DNA of 64,000 nt from Vitis vinifera (taxonomy: Eukaryota > Streptophyta > Magnoliopsida > Vitales > Vitaceae): the NCBI RefSeq assembly GCF_030704535.1, contig NC_081821.1, forward strand, positions 3,115,001-3,179,000. Direction: 5' to 3'. The position numbers were made by a program, and so were the translations under genes. Shown here piece by piece: positions 1 through 17,364 of the stretch; the stretch's first letter is position 1, and each line of letters opens with the position of its first letter. The notes under the pieces were generated by a model. That model did not search any database, was not told the DNA's origin, and was given only the letters and a program-made list of their open reading frames with translations.

Positions 1-5665
<5,665 letters not shown>

Positions 5666-7025
5666 TGGTGTGAGCGTGTGCGAGAGACTCTGATCTAATG
5701 CAAATGGAGGGGTTTTAAGGGCCCGATCGCGTGAGCGTCTATGATGAGATGATACTGATGCAGCCACTAAAACGACGCCGCTTCATCAGTCTGGCAAAAG
5801 TTCGCAACTCTGTCCATTAGCTTAGATAGCCAGAAAGGAGGGCTGTGATGTGGCGGACGTGACAGCATTTTGTGAAGTGTGGTTGTGGAAATGGTCAACT
5901 CCGCTGAATAGTAGGTGGGACCCGAGGTCACAGCCATACGGGTGGCTGTGACGCTAGATGGAAGGAATTGAAACCAAGAACAAAAAGCGCCCCTTTTGTT
6001 TAGGGAAAGGCCAGTGGCAATGTGCCAACGACTTTCCTAATATTCTTTTTGGTGAATCACAGTTCACCCAAGAATAATAAATATTTAAAAAAGAAAAAGA
6101 AAAATCAGCATACTACTTCCCATCTTTCTTATAACTATTAGAGAATAGAGAATAAAAAATAAAAAAAATAAAAAGTTAATAGTCTAACCTCTACTATTCT
6201 AACAACCTAAACCATTATCAAGAGAAATTTTGAATTAAAAATATATTCAAAATAAAAAATAAAATTAAGTATTTGGTAAATCACCTTAATTTAATAATTT
6301 AATTTAAATCATTAAATAAATTATAAATATATTTAATAAAATAACTTAATAATATAAATTAAAGTCAAAAGCTAAACAATTAACCTATTCTTTAATTCAT
6401 ATATTTATTTTACCTTTTATTCTTATTTATCATAATTACCTTATTTGCCCTAATTATAATTTATAAAAATAAATGTGTTTGATGATTTAAAATAAGTTTT
6501 AAGTTAATTTTATTAAACGATTTTAATGCTTAAAATAAAAATCAATAAATAAGTTATAAGTTAATAACTTAAGTATAATTTATCTTAAAATATACTTAAA
6601 TTATTAAGTAATAAGTATTAAATTTTACTAAACACTCCCTAATATTAAATATTTTTAAATTTATATTCCATGATTTTACATTCATACTTGTTTTCCTTTC
6701 CTTGTGTCTTCAATTTTTTTTAATTTCTCAATAAACTATTATCTTATTCTTTTTTTAACACTTAATTTCATTTTTTCTATTATTTTTCTAATATGATTTC
6801 TTTGTTAATTTTGTTTTTAATATATATTTTTTTTGAAGTAGTAATAATGTTTATGAATAAACTACTATCCCTAAACTTTCATCAAACTTCCTAATCATAT
6901 GAAATGGTAATGTATTATTTGAATATAGAGATTATGATAAATGTATTTGGATAATCCAATGTCTAATCATCTCTTTTCTTTTAGTTACATATATTCATAT
7001 CAACTTTGTAATTGTAAATAAATAA

Positions 7026-7035
<10 letters not shown>

Positions 7036-7074
<39 letters not shown>
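7036..7074. repeat. (TA)n microsatellite
   Basis: An almost uninterrupted run of alternating T and A of about 39 bases. Loci of this kind are commonly length-polymorphic. Confidence 0.9.
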
Positions 7075-7077
<3 letters not shown>

Positions 7078-7210
7078 AAACTAACAAAATAATAAAAAGT
7101 TTCAAAACATATTAATTTTCAATTAAATAAAAAAAACCCTTTCCCTTTTTATTTCCCCAAATCACTCCTATATTAGGAAGCATAAACTTTCCTTAAATCA
7201 CTATAAAATG

Positions 7211-7768
7211 GTAGGGTGCAAATTGAGTGAGTTGACCAAACTCAATTCAAACCTAATATAATATTTTGGTAGATTTGGATCCTTATTTTCAATACTTTAG
7301 ATCAAGTTTGAATGATATTTTTTTTTAACTTGAACTCAATTTGAACTAAACTAAAGTCAAAGTTCACACAACTTGAGTCAAATTGAATCTGATATTTTTT
7401 TTATAATATTTATAATGCATATCTCTATATAATAATATTGATTTTATTTTTATATTTCTAATAAAAAATATCAAATTATATTATATCGTATATTATTTTT
7501 TATTGTTTAGAAAAATTTATAATTTTCTTTTTGTTGCTATATTGAAGCTGTCTTTTTTTACTATTTAAATTTTCATATAAATATATAGAAATTTCTTTAA
7601 AAGAATATTATAAGTAAAATTTGAATTATACAACTTTATCTACTCAAGTCTAGTTTAAAAAACCTAAATTCAACTTGAACTTAGAGAATGAAGTTAAGTT
7701 GAATACCTTGGGGAGTTGGGCTCAAATTAGCTATCAACCTGACCAACTCGTCTAAGTTGCAATCCTAC
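7211..7768. mobile_element. Probable MITE with imperfect terminal inverted repeats
   Basis: The left end (GTAGGGTGCAAATTGAG, then GAGTTGACC) is mirrored on the other strand at the right end (GTAGGATTGCAACTTAG, then GAGTTGGTC). The ~560-bp interior is AT-rich and contains repeated 'tcaaacttgaact' variants with no coding capacity. No clear target duplication was found, so the exact ends are approximate. Confidence 0.5.
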
Positions 7769-8255
7769 AAAATCTATTTTAACACCATGTTTGGTTTTAA
7801 AAAATTGATGAAAAATGTAAGAGAAAAAATAAAAAATAAATTTAAAGGTAATATCTTATTTTTATATATTATTTTAAATTAATTGATTTTATTATAAATT
7901 TTTATGTAAAAATTAAATAATACAAAAACATGTAAAATTTTAATTTTTAAAATATTTTTTGTCTAGTAAAATCAAGGAAAATCTTTTTTCCATCATTTTT
8001 TTTAATTTTCTTAATATTTTTAGGAGGGAAAAAAAAGTATAAAATTGACTATGGTGTGAAATATTTCATTATAGGAAGGGTGATTAATTTAGATTTTCAT
8101 TGGGTCAAAATAAGAGGGGGCGAAAAGAGAAGGGAATTTAGAAGATCTATGAATCTAATCCACTAGTTATTGGGTGACTGAAAAAAAATAAAAAGAAAAA
8201 GAAAAAAAACAAATGGCTTCTTGCCTGCCGCAGCAATGCAACAAGAACTGCAGCA

Positions 8256-10236
8256 ATGGGTTCATCATCAGCTGCACCTTCCAATTTGCTCTCAACCTCC
8301 TTCACCTGTGTCACTTCCAACTCAACTCATACCTTCCTCAGACCCTCAAAACTCTCCTGCATAACCAAAACCACCCTTCCTCCCAAGATCTCACACACCT
8401 ATCTTCCAAGATTTCACAGAGGAAAGACCAGAGCTGCCCTTGATGAAGACAACCAAACTATCACTACACCCATTGCCGTTCAGGAACAACAGCCCAGTGA
8501 AGTATGCTTTTTCATGCACCCATTTGATGATCTTCTCATGGTTTTCATTTTTGCTGTTTTTTGCCTTTTTAATTGAGAAGAATCCCTTGGTTTTGTTTCT
8601 TATTTTGCTGATAATTTGTGGGGAAATAAAAGAAACTCTGTGTTGATTGTTAGGTTTTTAATTGTTTGGCTTAGTTCAGGTGGGTTCTGGGATTTTGGGT
8701 GTCAGAACAATATAAGATAAAAGGCATAAAATTTTGCCATCTGTTCTGTTTTTGCAGTTTTCTCAGAAACCAAACAGAGGTAGTTGATTCAATTGCTCAA
8801 AGCTTTGTGCTTTTTCTGGACTATACTATTCTGTTTTTAGGCAATTTGAGTTGGTTACTATTCACGTGACTTAGGAATTTGAGGAGAATGTGGAAAGGCT
8901 GAAAAATGCTACAAAATTTTATTGTCTTGTTCTGTTTTGTGCACTTTCTCAGCAACCAAAAAGGATATTTTGCTTCAGTTATTGGAAACTACTTTCTTTG
9001 TGATAGATTGTGCTATTTTCTTTGTGATTAATTTGAGTTAGTTGTTCATGTTGCCAAGGAAGTTGAAGAAAGTGTGAAAGTGTTGAAAAATGCTGCCAAG
9101 ACTAGACGGGTACCAAAAGAGGAGGTTCTGTCTGCTCTTTCTGTGATTGAGAAAGCAAACCTTGATCCCTCTGGGTTTCTCGATACCCTGGGTGGATCAA
9201 AGTCCCCAGGGAGGACTTGGATGCTTATTTTCACTGCTCAGGTTTAATTGATTATATTTCTTGTTTATTTTTCAGGTTCACTCTTCACTTGTATCTTCAA
9301 AGCTGATGCTTATTTATTTTTTTCTTTCCTATTTTTTTCCCTGAATTGTAGAAACAGTTAAAGGGTGGTAGCTACTTCCCTCTCACTGCTGTTCAGAGGT
9401 TTGATGCTGCTGTAAGCATTCTTATACCTTTTCTTCCTTTTCTGCCAATTCATTGTTACGAAATCGATATAGTAAAAGTAATTCATAAGGTGTTCACTGA
9501 ATTAGCTCTGAGGAAGGAATTCTCTTTTCTAAAATAATAAAATTGTTTTAAGTTGTTGAACTAGGAAATCTTGGATATTTATTGGTTATGTTTCACTACT
9601 GAAAAAACTGGTGTCTTTCTCTTACTTTTGGTTTCTTTTTTTGGCCTTCATGTGAAATTATATGATTCGCAATCTGTAAAGAGATCTGAACCCATGTTCA
9701 TTTCTGATGATTATATGATGGGTGTTTGTGTGCATCTTCCCCTAATGTCACCCCATTTATCTGTCTGCAAATTTTATATTTATTAAAGCACCATCTAGAA
9801 GTTGACCGTCCTTGTGCTTTCTGTTCTTTAATTTGCATGAATTTTCAATGGCTTTCCTTCATTAATCGAGGGACAAAGTATGAACAACTTTTGGTTTTCT
9901 CTTTGTCAACTTTAGAAACTGCTAACTCCTGGCTTGGATGGTCAGGGAAAGAGAATTGAGAATGGGGTATATCTTGGACCAATTGGGTGCTTAACATTTG
10001 AAGGCAGATTTTCATGGAAGAAGAGAATATTGGCATTCATTTTTGAGTGCATTCGGATCAAGGTTGGACCTTTTAACCCTTTAGAAATCAGTCTTGGCCA
10101 AAAAGATGACAGGGAGCCAGGCACAAAGGATCCTTTCTTCATCTGGTTTTACATTGATGAGGAAATAGCAGTTGCTCGAGGCAGAAGTGGGGGGACTGCA
10201 TTTTGGTGCAGATGCAGCCGTGTCATGAGTTCTTGA
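8256..10236 (+). CDS. Probable chloroplast PAP/fibrillin-like protein
   Basis: Exons 8256-8501, 9059-9241, 9352-9411 and 9946-10236 join in frame to 259 codons plus TGA. The first ~70 residues are rich in Ser, Thr and basic residues with almost no acidic ones, as in a chloroplast transit peptide. The mature part begins with a charged helix (EVEESVKVLKNAAK), then PGRTWMLIFTA, TAVQRFDAA, a Gly/Phe-rich stretch, and ends FYIDEEIAVARGRSGG followed by a Cys/Arg-rich tail. The ending resembles the C-terminal motif of plastid-lipid-associated proteins (PAP/fibrillins), which associate with thylakoids and plastoglobules; this assignment is by eye. The ATG at 8256 was chosen over the one at 8213 because only its frame continues into the later exons. 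The exon 2 acceptor at 9057-9058 has a weak pyrimidine tract and is the least certain junction. Confidence 0.65.
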
Positions 10237-11420
10237 TTTCCTTCAAATTTCAGTTAAAGACTCATACATGGTATTCTCCTTGACAATAGAAATTGTTCAT
10301 TTGTTTAGATTTGAAGCTATGTACACAAGGAATTTGGTATGTACTCTGTGTAAATTGTGTATTTGGCTAAGTGATATTTGTTTCAATGGAAATGCAAATC
10401 TTGGAAAGAAATGAAGCTTTTGGCATCATACCATGTGATATTCATTATGCTTAAAACTTGGAACACGACCTCAAAAATTGAAAACTGGAAGCTGCATTAC
10501 CTTATTCTGGAAGTGTAAAATTTGTTATTAGAGGAAACTATAAGAACAAACTTCGAACCCGTAGGATTTGAAGTACCCAAACCAAGCCTTAATGAAAAAC
10601 TCCAAGTTCTTTACCCTCCCTTTGCTGTTCATCCAGCTATGCTAAAAACAAAGACAGAAGGCTTTCTGTTGGAAGCTGCTTCATTGAATTATCTTGGCTT
10701 TGATTCATTAGTTTGACGATTACTTAATGGTCCATAAAGTAATTAGGTTTTGTTGGTCTGCATCGTTTGATAATTCTCGGCACATTTATATCCTCTCTGT
10801 GTCATTTTTGGTAATAGGCACTATATATTTTCTTTTAACAAAGAAAAGGATGAATTTCACATACCTGTCAAATGCTCCAAAAAGCTTTCCACCCATACAA
10901 GGCATTTTAATTCTGAAAATTTCAATTGTCTATGAATTTATATTGAGTTGCTCAGTTGTTTGAAGATCACTTATATTGAGTTGTTCAGTTGCTCAGTTGA
11001 TTTAGAAGTAAAGATGAAGTAACTACAAGAACAATCCGCTTATGATAACTTTAATGAAGATCGACTATGAAGATATTAGTTAGTATGAACATCAGTACTT
11101 TTTGAATTTGAGACTTTATTTTTGTCTACCTAGCATATGTGTATCCCTGGTAGGGTGATGAAGTTGGTTATCAGTAGATAATACAGTACTTCAAAATATT
11201 CTATTTTGCCCCTGAAGCAAACAGACTAGTATAGAAGCCTGTGGCAGTGAAGCAGAATGTTAGTAGTCTATGATGCTGCTATCAGTGTTTATTTATTTTC
11301 CCAGAGGCTGTGATTGTTTTGGATTTTATTCCTTGAAAGACAGATACAGATAAACACCTACCCTCCATTTATTCCTGTAATATAAACTTAGGTCAAACTC
11401 AGAACCAGTAGAATCACTGA
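10237..11420. other. Intergenic region between convergent genes
   Basis: Contains the 3' UTR of the fibrillin-like gene on the left and, from about 11,190, the conserved downstream flank of the first GST pair. Short open frames here show no family resemblance. No other feature was seen. Confidence 0.6.
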
Positions 11421-12170
11421 TCATTTTCCAGTAGTAAGTCTGCTGTTTTGCCCTCCCTGAAAGTAGTTTATCAGCTCTTCCTTTGTTGGTATTCTTTCAC
11501 TGATGATTGGAATGTTGATAAATTTCTGAGCCCATTCATAAAGGGATGGAAACTTCTCTTCATCCAGCAGCTTCATGCCTCCATGTTCTTCCAAGAATTC
11601 GATCCAGTTAGGCAGTGAACCCACCACCAGATCCAGCAAGCCCATCGTCTCTCCCCCAAAAAATTTCTTCCCTTCAATCTGCTTTTCTAGAAAACTCAGC
11701 GATTCTTGTGCAGACTCTATAGCTTTCTCTCGTTCATGTCCTTTGGCACAGCAAGCAGCCCAGGCACCGAGCACACACTGCATTCAAAAACTCTTTTTAA
11801 GTGCCTATTCCTGATGTTTGCCTGCATGGAAAATGGAAAGAGAAAAACAATGTTCAATTACCTTCTCATCAGTGAATCTTGCCCAGAATCGGATTTTGGC
11901 TCTTTCAGAAGGATCCTCGGGCAATAGAGGGTAGCCTTTCCATGCCTCATCTATGTACTCAAGGATGACAAGGGACTCGGCAATCGGTCTACCATCGTGC
12001 ACAAGCACCGGGACCTTCTTGTGAACAGGGTTAGACTGGAGAAGCATGGGGCTCTTGTTTCTCAAGTCTTCTTCCAGGTACTCATATGCTACACCCTTGA
12101 GCTTCAGTGCCCATTCTACCCTGCAACAGAAAAAGCTTAGAGAAGCTCCAAGCACTTTCACTTCTCCCAT
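11421..12170 (-). CDS. GSTU: Tau-class glutathione S-transferase, pair 1 distal gene
   Basis: Cytosolic GST that conjugates glutathione to electrophiles and xenobiotics. Two exons, 12170-11862 and 11777-11421, give 221 residues, the normal tau length, with the single intron at the usual place after ...FTDEK. The N-terminal thioredoxin-like domain starts [10 protein letters not shown]; a Ser at about 12 is the likely catalytic residue, in a region that reads [11 protein letters not shown] instead of the more usual SPFS context. [10 protein letters not shown] and [11 protein letters not shown] form the glutathione-binding site. The C-terminal helical domain includes [15 protein letters not shown]. 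It differs from the copy at 27057 at three residues that I see (58, 93, 204). It lies about 0.8 kb downstream of a second GST on the same strand. Confidence 0.95.
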
Positions 12171-12235
12171 TGTGAAGTTTATAAAGTTGAAATCAAACTT
12201 ATGTTTTTTCTCTATTAAAAGCCTTGGATTGTGAA

Positions 12236-12241
12236 TTTATA
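12236..12241 (-). promoter_or_regulatory. TATA box of the distal GST, pair 1
   Basis: TATAAA on the minus strand, about 66 bases before the ATG, within CTATAAATTC. The same box is present at the same distance in copy 2. Confidence 0.55.
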
Positions 12242-12994
12242 GACATGGGGTTGGAAAGTTCTCCATTTCGTTAAGAACAAGTTATTGTGTATGGCCTCAT
12301 TGGTTAAGACTTTGTGTACTTCATTACTTGGCCACCAAGTGCCTCTGTAAGTTGAATTTTGCAGTTGAAAGTTCAGCTTTTCCAATTCGTATTTTCAAAT
12401 TTGTAATTTTGTTGCTTGGGTCCTTACTGTCATGATCAAGTTTAAGCTGCTCAAATATTAAATTTGATTTAAGTACATGTTTGGAGTATTATAATTCAGA
12501 GTGTACAAGTTTTGTTTTCAACCTTTTCATTGCAGTCAGCTGTCCAATTGAACTATTTTGTTGTTAGTACAACAAATTTTTGGTAAATGAGTTTTAAAAT
12601 CATGAAAACTCATTGGTCCAAGATGGATAATATTCTTTGGGAAGCAGTGAGTGGTTACAAATGATATCATAATCGGTCTTTTGCAATCCTATGAAAATAT
12701 AACAGTAGGTAAAAAAGTCTAATGAAAAAGTTCACATAGAGAAGGACCAGGTTTTGGATCAACTTAAAAACCATTACCTTATGCCAGGAAGAATCTTTAT
12801 AAGAAACAAAAATGTATTAAAATTGTAGCAGAATAAGCAGGATGTGAGGAATATCCTTCAAACCAGCAAAGCAGAGTCTACAAAAGAAAAAATGGACATA
12901 AAACCAATCCTTTTCAGGGCTTCTCCAGTCATCCTTTCCTGGTCTTCAAGAACCCTACAGACGTTACTCAAATGACTTCAAATAAAGCGAAAAA

Positions 12995-13744
12995 TCATGG
13001 CTTATTGGCAGATAAGGAGCGCAAGGAGCTGAAGGTAGCATGGAAGTGGTTGACCAAGACATCTCTAGGTGGAATGCATTCTTTAATGAGTGGAATTTGG
13101 ATGAAGTTCTCAGCCCATTCATGGAGTGATGGGAACTTCTCAGCATCAAGCATCTTCATGCCTCCAACTTCTTCTAAAACACTGAGCCAGTGAGGTATCC
13201 AACCCACTACCAGATCCAAGAACCCCATCTTCTCTCCTCCAAAAAACTTCTTCCCTTTTATCGCCTTCTCCAGAAATGCAAATGATTCTAGTGCTGACTC
13301 CATGGCCTTCTCCTTTTCTTCCCCTTCAGCCTTGAAAGCTTCCCATGCCCCAAACATACACTGGTTTCAAGAAGAAAGATTAAATTCCAAAAAAAAAAAA
13401 AAAAATCTCAAAAGGAAGTAGAGTTCTACTACCTTTTCATCAGCATACTTGGCCCAGAAACGAGCCATGGCTCTCTCATATGGATCTTCAGGCAGCAGAG
13501 GGTTGTCCTTCCATGTCTCGTCGATGTACTCAAGGATGACAAGTGACTCAGGAATAGGTTTATCACCGTGGACAAGCACTGGGACCTTCTTGTGGACAGG
13601 ATTATACTTAAGAAGCATGGGGCTCTTGTTCCTTAGATCTTCTTTTATGTACTCATACTCCACCCCCTTGAGTTTAAGAGCCCACTCAACCCTGACGCAG
13701 AAACCGCTTTTGATAGATCCAATCACCTTCACTTCTTCTCCCAT
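12995..13744 (-). CDS. GSTU: Tau-class glutathione S-transferase, pair 1 proximal gene
   Basis: Two exons, 13744-13433 and 13360-12995, encode 225 residues. The N-terminal domain begins [10 protein letters not shown]; Ser 13 is the likely catalytic serine. [20 protein letters not shown] and [11 protein letters not shown] are tau-class hallmarks. The C-terminal domain has [17 protein letters not shown]. The frame opens 14 codons earlier with another ATG at 13786, but the start at 13744 fits the family N-terminus. Its N-terminal half is close to the neighbouring GST, while the C-terminal halves differ much more, so the two are older duplicates of each other. The intron contains an A-rich run that differs in length from copy 2. 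Confidence 0.95.
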
Positions 13745-13823
13745 TCTGATAAAATCTGCAAAACCAAAACCCAACCAAGACTTCAAGTCTCTGATTTTGT
13801 CACCTTCATGGTCTTTTGAGTGC

Positions 13824-13830
13824 TTATATA
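13824..13830 (-). promoter_or_regulatory. TATA box of the proximal GST, pair 1
   Basis: TATATAA on the minus strand, about 80 bases before the ATG. It is identical in sequence and spacing in copy 2. Confidence 0.65.
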
Positions 13831-13883
13831 AAGATGTGGTTTATTGGGTAGTTCTCTCCTTGTTTGGCAGCCAACTTGGACCA

Positions 13884-13895
13884 TTGACTCGTCAA
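13884..13895. promoter_or_regulatory. Palindromic double W-box in the GST promoter
   Basis: TTGACTCGTCAA contains a TTGAC core on each strand, spaced by two bases, about 140-150 bases before the ATG of the proximal GST. WRKY factors bind TTGAC cores, so elicitor or stress control is plausible. The site is conserved in copy 2. Confidence 0.45.
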
Positions 13896-14261
13896 AGTTG
13901 TTTCCTGGAATATACAGAGCCTCTAAAGAAGAGTATTCGAAATATCCACTTTTGCGGCTCCAAATAACACGGCGTATAACACACTTGAGTTATTTAATAA
14001 TTAAATGTTCGTATTTAATAATCAAATTAAATTAAATCTTATATAAATTTATATAATTAATATCTTATTTAATCTAATAATTATCTATTTATCAAACAAA
14101 TTATGTAAATTGTTATAAATGTTATAATTATAGTAATGAATGTCACCACATTAATATTAATTAAGTATTATTTATGACTTCTATTAATACTCATTAATGG
14201 AAATCATTAATGTTATTTATGAGTTTCATTAATATTCATTAATGGGGATATTAATAGAAGC

Positions 14262-15811
14262 TGATCGCTCAGATTTTGTCGTTTGTTGGATCAAAACAAA
14301 ATTTATAACCTAATTCACTCTTCTATAGCAATTTGTACCCGATCAAAAATATGGTTTTAGTACAAACTACTGTAGTATAGTGGTTTTTAGGTATCGTCCA
14401 CAAGGATGGATTATTCTCGGTAATTAAGGCTTGAACGAGATGATAAGAAATGATGGTGATAAAATGAAATTTACTTGAAATTGCATGATAAAATCTCAAG
14501 ATAGCAATGTATTCAAATTGAATTGAAAATGAAGTGAAAAAGAGAAGAAAATTAATAAGATGTGAGATTCTCGGAGTTAGGATTTTCTAGAGAGCAATTA
14601 CCATGGTGAATAGGTGTTAAGATCTAATTTTCATCAAGTTAGATTGAAAACCTAAATTTTCATCTAAACCGATTTTTGATTTAGCTTTAGGTCTAGATCT
14701 AATTTCTCTTCAAATTAGGTAATCTAATCCAAGAGATCAATTTGAATCATAAATTCAATTTATCTTAAATTATCTTCCAATGATTCACACAATGCAACTA
14801 TTCAATCTCATCAAATCTAGCATTAAGAATTTGATGAATCTACCTAATTTGCATTGTAGTAATCATCCAAGACAATTTGAAGAGAAAAATCCCTAAATTT
14901 CAATTAATCAATCAATTGAATCAAATTACCTTTGCAATTCAAGCTTAATTCTCTAATTCACCATAGATCTTGCCTCTAGATCCTCCCTCCTTCGAGAAAA
15001 ACGAGATTTAGCCACTCATGCTTGGAGATTTGATCTCACAAGACATGTTTGGCTACCGAGAAAATAAGAGAAACTGAAGGAACGTGAAGAATTTTATAGA
15101 GAGAAGAAGTATGAAAAGTCTTACAATTAGAAAATGAATCAAAAGTTTTCAAATGAGTAAATCCCGTTTCTATTTATAGGCCAAGGTAAAAAGGACACTT
15201 GGCAACATTTTAGAGGTCTTCCGGATGCTTCTTCATCAAGGAATCTGGAGAGAATGCATTTTCGCACGAGCCCCTAGCAATCTCGCATGATGGTGCGAAG
15301 CGGAGAATCCATCAGCTTCAATTTCGTTCTTATGGAGCGTTTCGCATGACTGTGAGAAAATTTCGCATGGTCATGCGAAATCACTTCTTCACAATTTCCT
15401 TATGTGCTGCAGCCACACCCTCTCTGTTTCATTTCGCATGACTGTGCGAAAATTTCACATGGTCATGCGAAATCGAAAATCATGCTATTCCGGCTCCTCT
15501 TTACAATTTCTCTCATTTCTTCATGTTTAATCCATCTCCACCACCTTCAATTAAGCTCCAAAGCTTGGTCCAAGTGCATTTCCTCTTCCTCTTCATCTAC
15601 ATTATGTATCTTCCTCCATTCCATTTTCCATTTGTCACTCCATGCTTCAAAAATCACCTTAAAATATCTCCAAAACTCAACAAAGAACCATTAGTATCTC
15701 TTGCAAGGGTAGCAATGTATAACTTGGGCATATTAGGCATAATTACTACTCAAAAGGTGTGAAACTCATGAAAGTTAGTATCTAAAATATGTGGTTTTCG
15801 AGTAGTAATCA
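14262..15811. mobile_element. Solo LTR (1.55 kb) of another retrotransposon
   Basis: It starts TGATCGCTCAG and ends GTAGTAATCA, so its termini form the TGAT/ATCA inverted repeat of LTRs. It is flanked by the 5-bp target duplication GAAGC at 14257-14261 and 15812-15816. The corresponding site in the intact 3' LTR of the host element has GAAGC once. No coding sequence or primer site is inside, so it is best read as one LTR left by LTR-LTR recombination. The size and the repeated TTTCGCATG motifs suggest a Gypsy-type family, but this is not proven. Confidence 0.85.
15340..15474. repeat. Repeated hairpin motifs around TTTCGCATG in the solo LTR
   Basis: Two copies, at about 15340-15382 and 15432-15474, each contain TTTCGCATGACTGTG(C/A)GAAA followed by TTTC(G/A)CATGGTCATGCGAAAT. 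Each half is itself an imperfect hairpin. A related motif occurs at about 15281-15300. The function is unknown. Confidence 0.75.
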
Positions 15812-16260
15812 GAAGCCATTTGAAAAACCTATAAAAAGGGCTTTCCGTCTCTTGTAATAGACATCCCGAGAAAAAGAAAGAAAAGTTCTTCCCCTCATTC
15901 TCTCTCTCTTTCTTTCATTCTCTCAACTTTCTTCTATGATTTCTTCTTCCCTATTATATATCAAAGTAAGATATATTTCATTTCTATTACTTTGATTTGC
16001 ATTGTATTTGTCCTTATTTTACAACACGTTATCAGCACAAATTGCTCTGAAGGTAATTCTCGTATCTTAAACTTGAAGTTATTTATATAGAATAAAATTT
16101 TACATATTTATATTATTGTTGATTTGTTTTGTTACATATTATTAAAAGTTATAAACAAATTATTTGATTTTGTTTATAATCAAAGTTAAACCAATGCTAT
16201 CAAGTTATTATAACTAATTCTAATAATATTGTTTTGTTATATATATGAAGTTATTTGATA

Positions 16261-17287
16261 ATGTCGAATATCACAAAACTCGAATTTGTGGCACTTGACA
16301 TTTCGGGAAAGAACTATCTATCTTGGATCCTTGATGCTGAATTACATCTTGATGCAATGAACCTTGGAGCTACGATCAAATAAGGAAATCAAGCATCCCT
16401 GTAGGATCGCGCAAAAGCATTGATTTTCTTTCGCCATCACCTCTATGAAGGTTTAAAAAATGAGTATCTTACAGTAAATGACCCTTTTACTCTATGGAGT
16501 AATTTGAAGGAAAGATATGACCACCAGAAAACTGTGATTCTCCCAAAAGCTCGATATGATTGGATGCACCTAAGGTTGCAAGATTTTAAAACTGTTAGTG
16601 AATACAACTCTACACTTTTCAAAATCAGCTCTCAATTAAAGCCGTGTGGAGAAAAAAATCACAGAGGAAGACATGTTAGAGAAAACTTTTACTACGTTTG
16701 ATGCCTCGAATGTGCTCCTGCAGCAGCAATATCGAGAGCGTAGATTTACAAAATATTCTGAATTAATATCATGTCTTCTTGTTGCTGAACAAAATAATGA
16801 GCTTTTGATGAGAAATCACCAGTCTCGTCCAACTGGATCTGAACCATTCCCTGAAGTGAATGCAATATCGTCCCAAACTCGTGGACGTGGACGAGGATGA
16901 GGACGTGGTCGTGGAAGAAATTCCCGATACCATGGTTCTTATAGTAATAATTCTCAAAAAATGAAAGTCTCATTGCACCACCAGAAGTGGAACAATACTG
17001 AGACAATACAAGAAAATGGGAAGCGTTTATAAGATAAACCTCCTAAGAACCATGAGAATAATTGTTATAGGTGTGGTATGAAGGGGCATTGGTCGCGTAC
17101 CTGTTGTACACCCAAACATTTGGTCGACCTTTACCAAGCATCAATAAAAGCTAAAGGAAAAGAGATAGAGATGAACTTTACCGATGGTGATGGATTGGAC
17201 CTAACCTACTATGACATTGATTTCTTTGGAGGTCTCAATGAAAAAATAGACCATTTGATAAACGATGAGAAAATTAACATTGATTGA
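16261..17287 (+). pseudogene. Copia-1 gag remnant
   Basis: It begins MSNITKLEFVALDISG and continues with a Copia gag domain. The frame has stops at 16381 and just after, a frameshift near 16650-16670, and a further stop inside the RGRGRG stretch at about 16898. A CCHC zinc knuckle, CYRCGMKGHWSRTC, is intact at about 17070-17110. The protein packages the RNA in virus-like particles. It is no longer translatable as one product. Confidence 0.85.
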
Positions 17288-17364
17288 TGTTACTTTATAT
17301 ATGAAATAATATATTATTATGTCTTATATTTACATCTGATTTACTTTGTTATTTACATCATGCC

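Larger units (their letters stand above)
5666..8255. other. Intergenic region between two divergent genes
   Basis: This holds the upstream regions of the ATP synthase beta gene (minus) and the fibrillin-like gene (plus). The first ~350 bases are moderately GC-rich. From about 6,040 the sequence is very AT-rich and contains a TA microsatellite and a probable MITE, listed separately. No further coding sequence was recognised. Confidence 0.6.
11190..13914. repeat. GST-pair duplication, copy 1
   Basis: A segment of about 2.7 kb carrying two GST genes and their spacer recurs nearly identically at 26828-29483. Similarity begins at AAATATTCTATTTTGCCCC on the left and ends at GTTGTTTCCTGGAATAT on the right. 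The copies differ by scattered substitutions and small indels, including a 66-bp segment (12245-12310) absent from copy 2. Confidence 0.95.
14120..16023 (+). repeat. Copia-1 5' LTR, interrupted by a solo LTR
   Basis: Bases 14120-14261 and 15812-16023 together match the 348-bp 3' LTR. The second part contains a TATA-like CCTATAAAAAGGG. The LTR is followed at about 16024 by CACGTTATCAGCACA, the usual position of a primer-binding site; the tRNA was not identified. Confidence 0.9.

Noticed and set aside
8213-8443. ATG at 8213 as start of the fibrillin-like gene
   Set aside because: Its frame stops before the first splice donor and does not join exon 2; the frame from 8256 does.
10522-10716. 64-residue frame after the fibrillin-like gene
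   Set aside because: No family match, no splice context, and it lies in the probable 3' UTR or spacer.
13449-13967. 172-residue plus-strand frame
   Set aside because: Antisense shadow of the first exon of a GST; the same shadow appears in copy 2.
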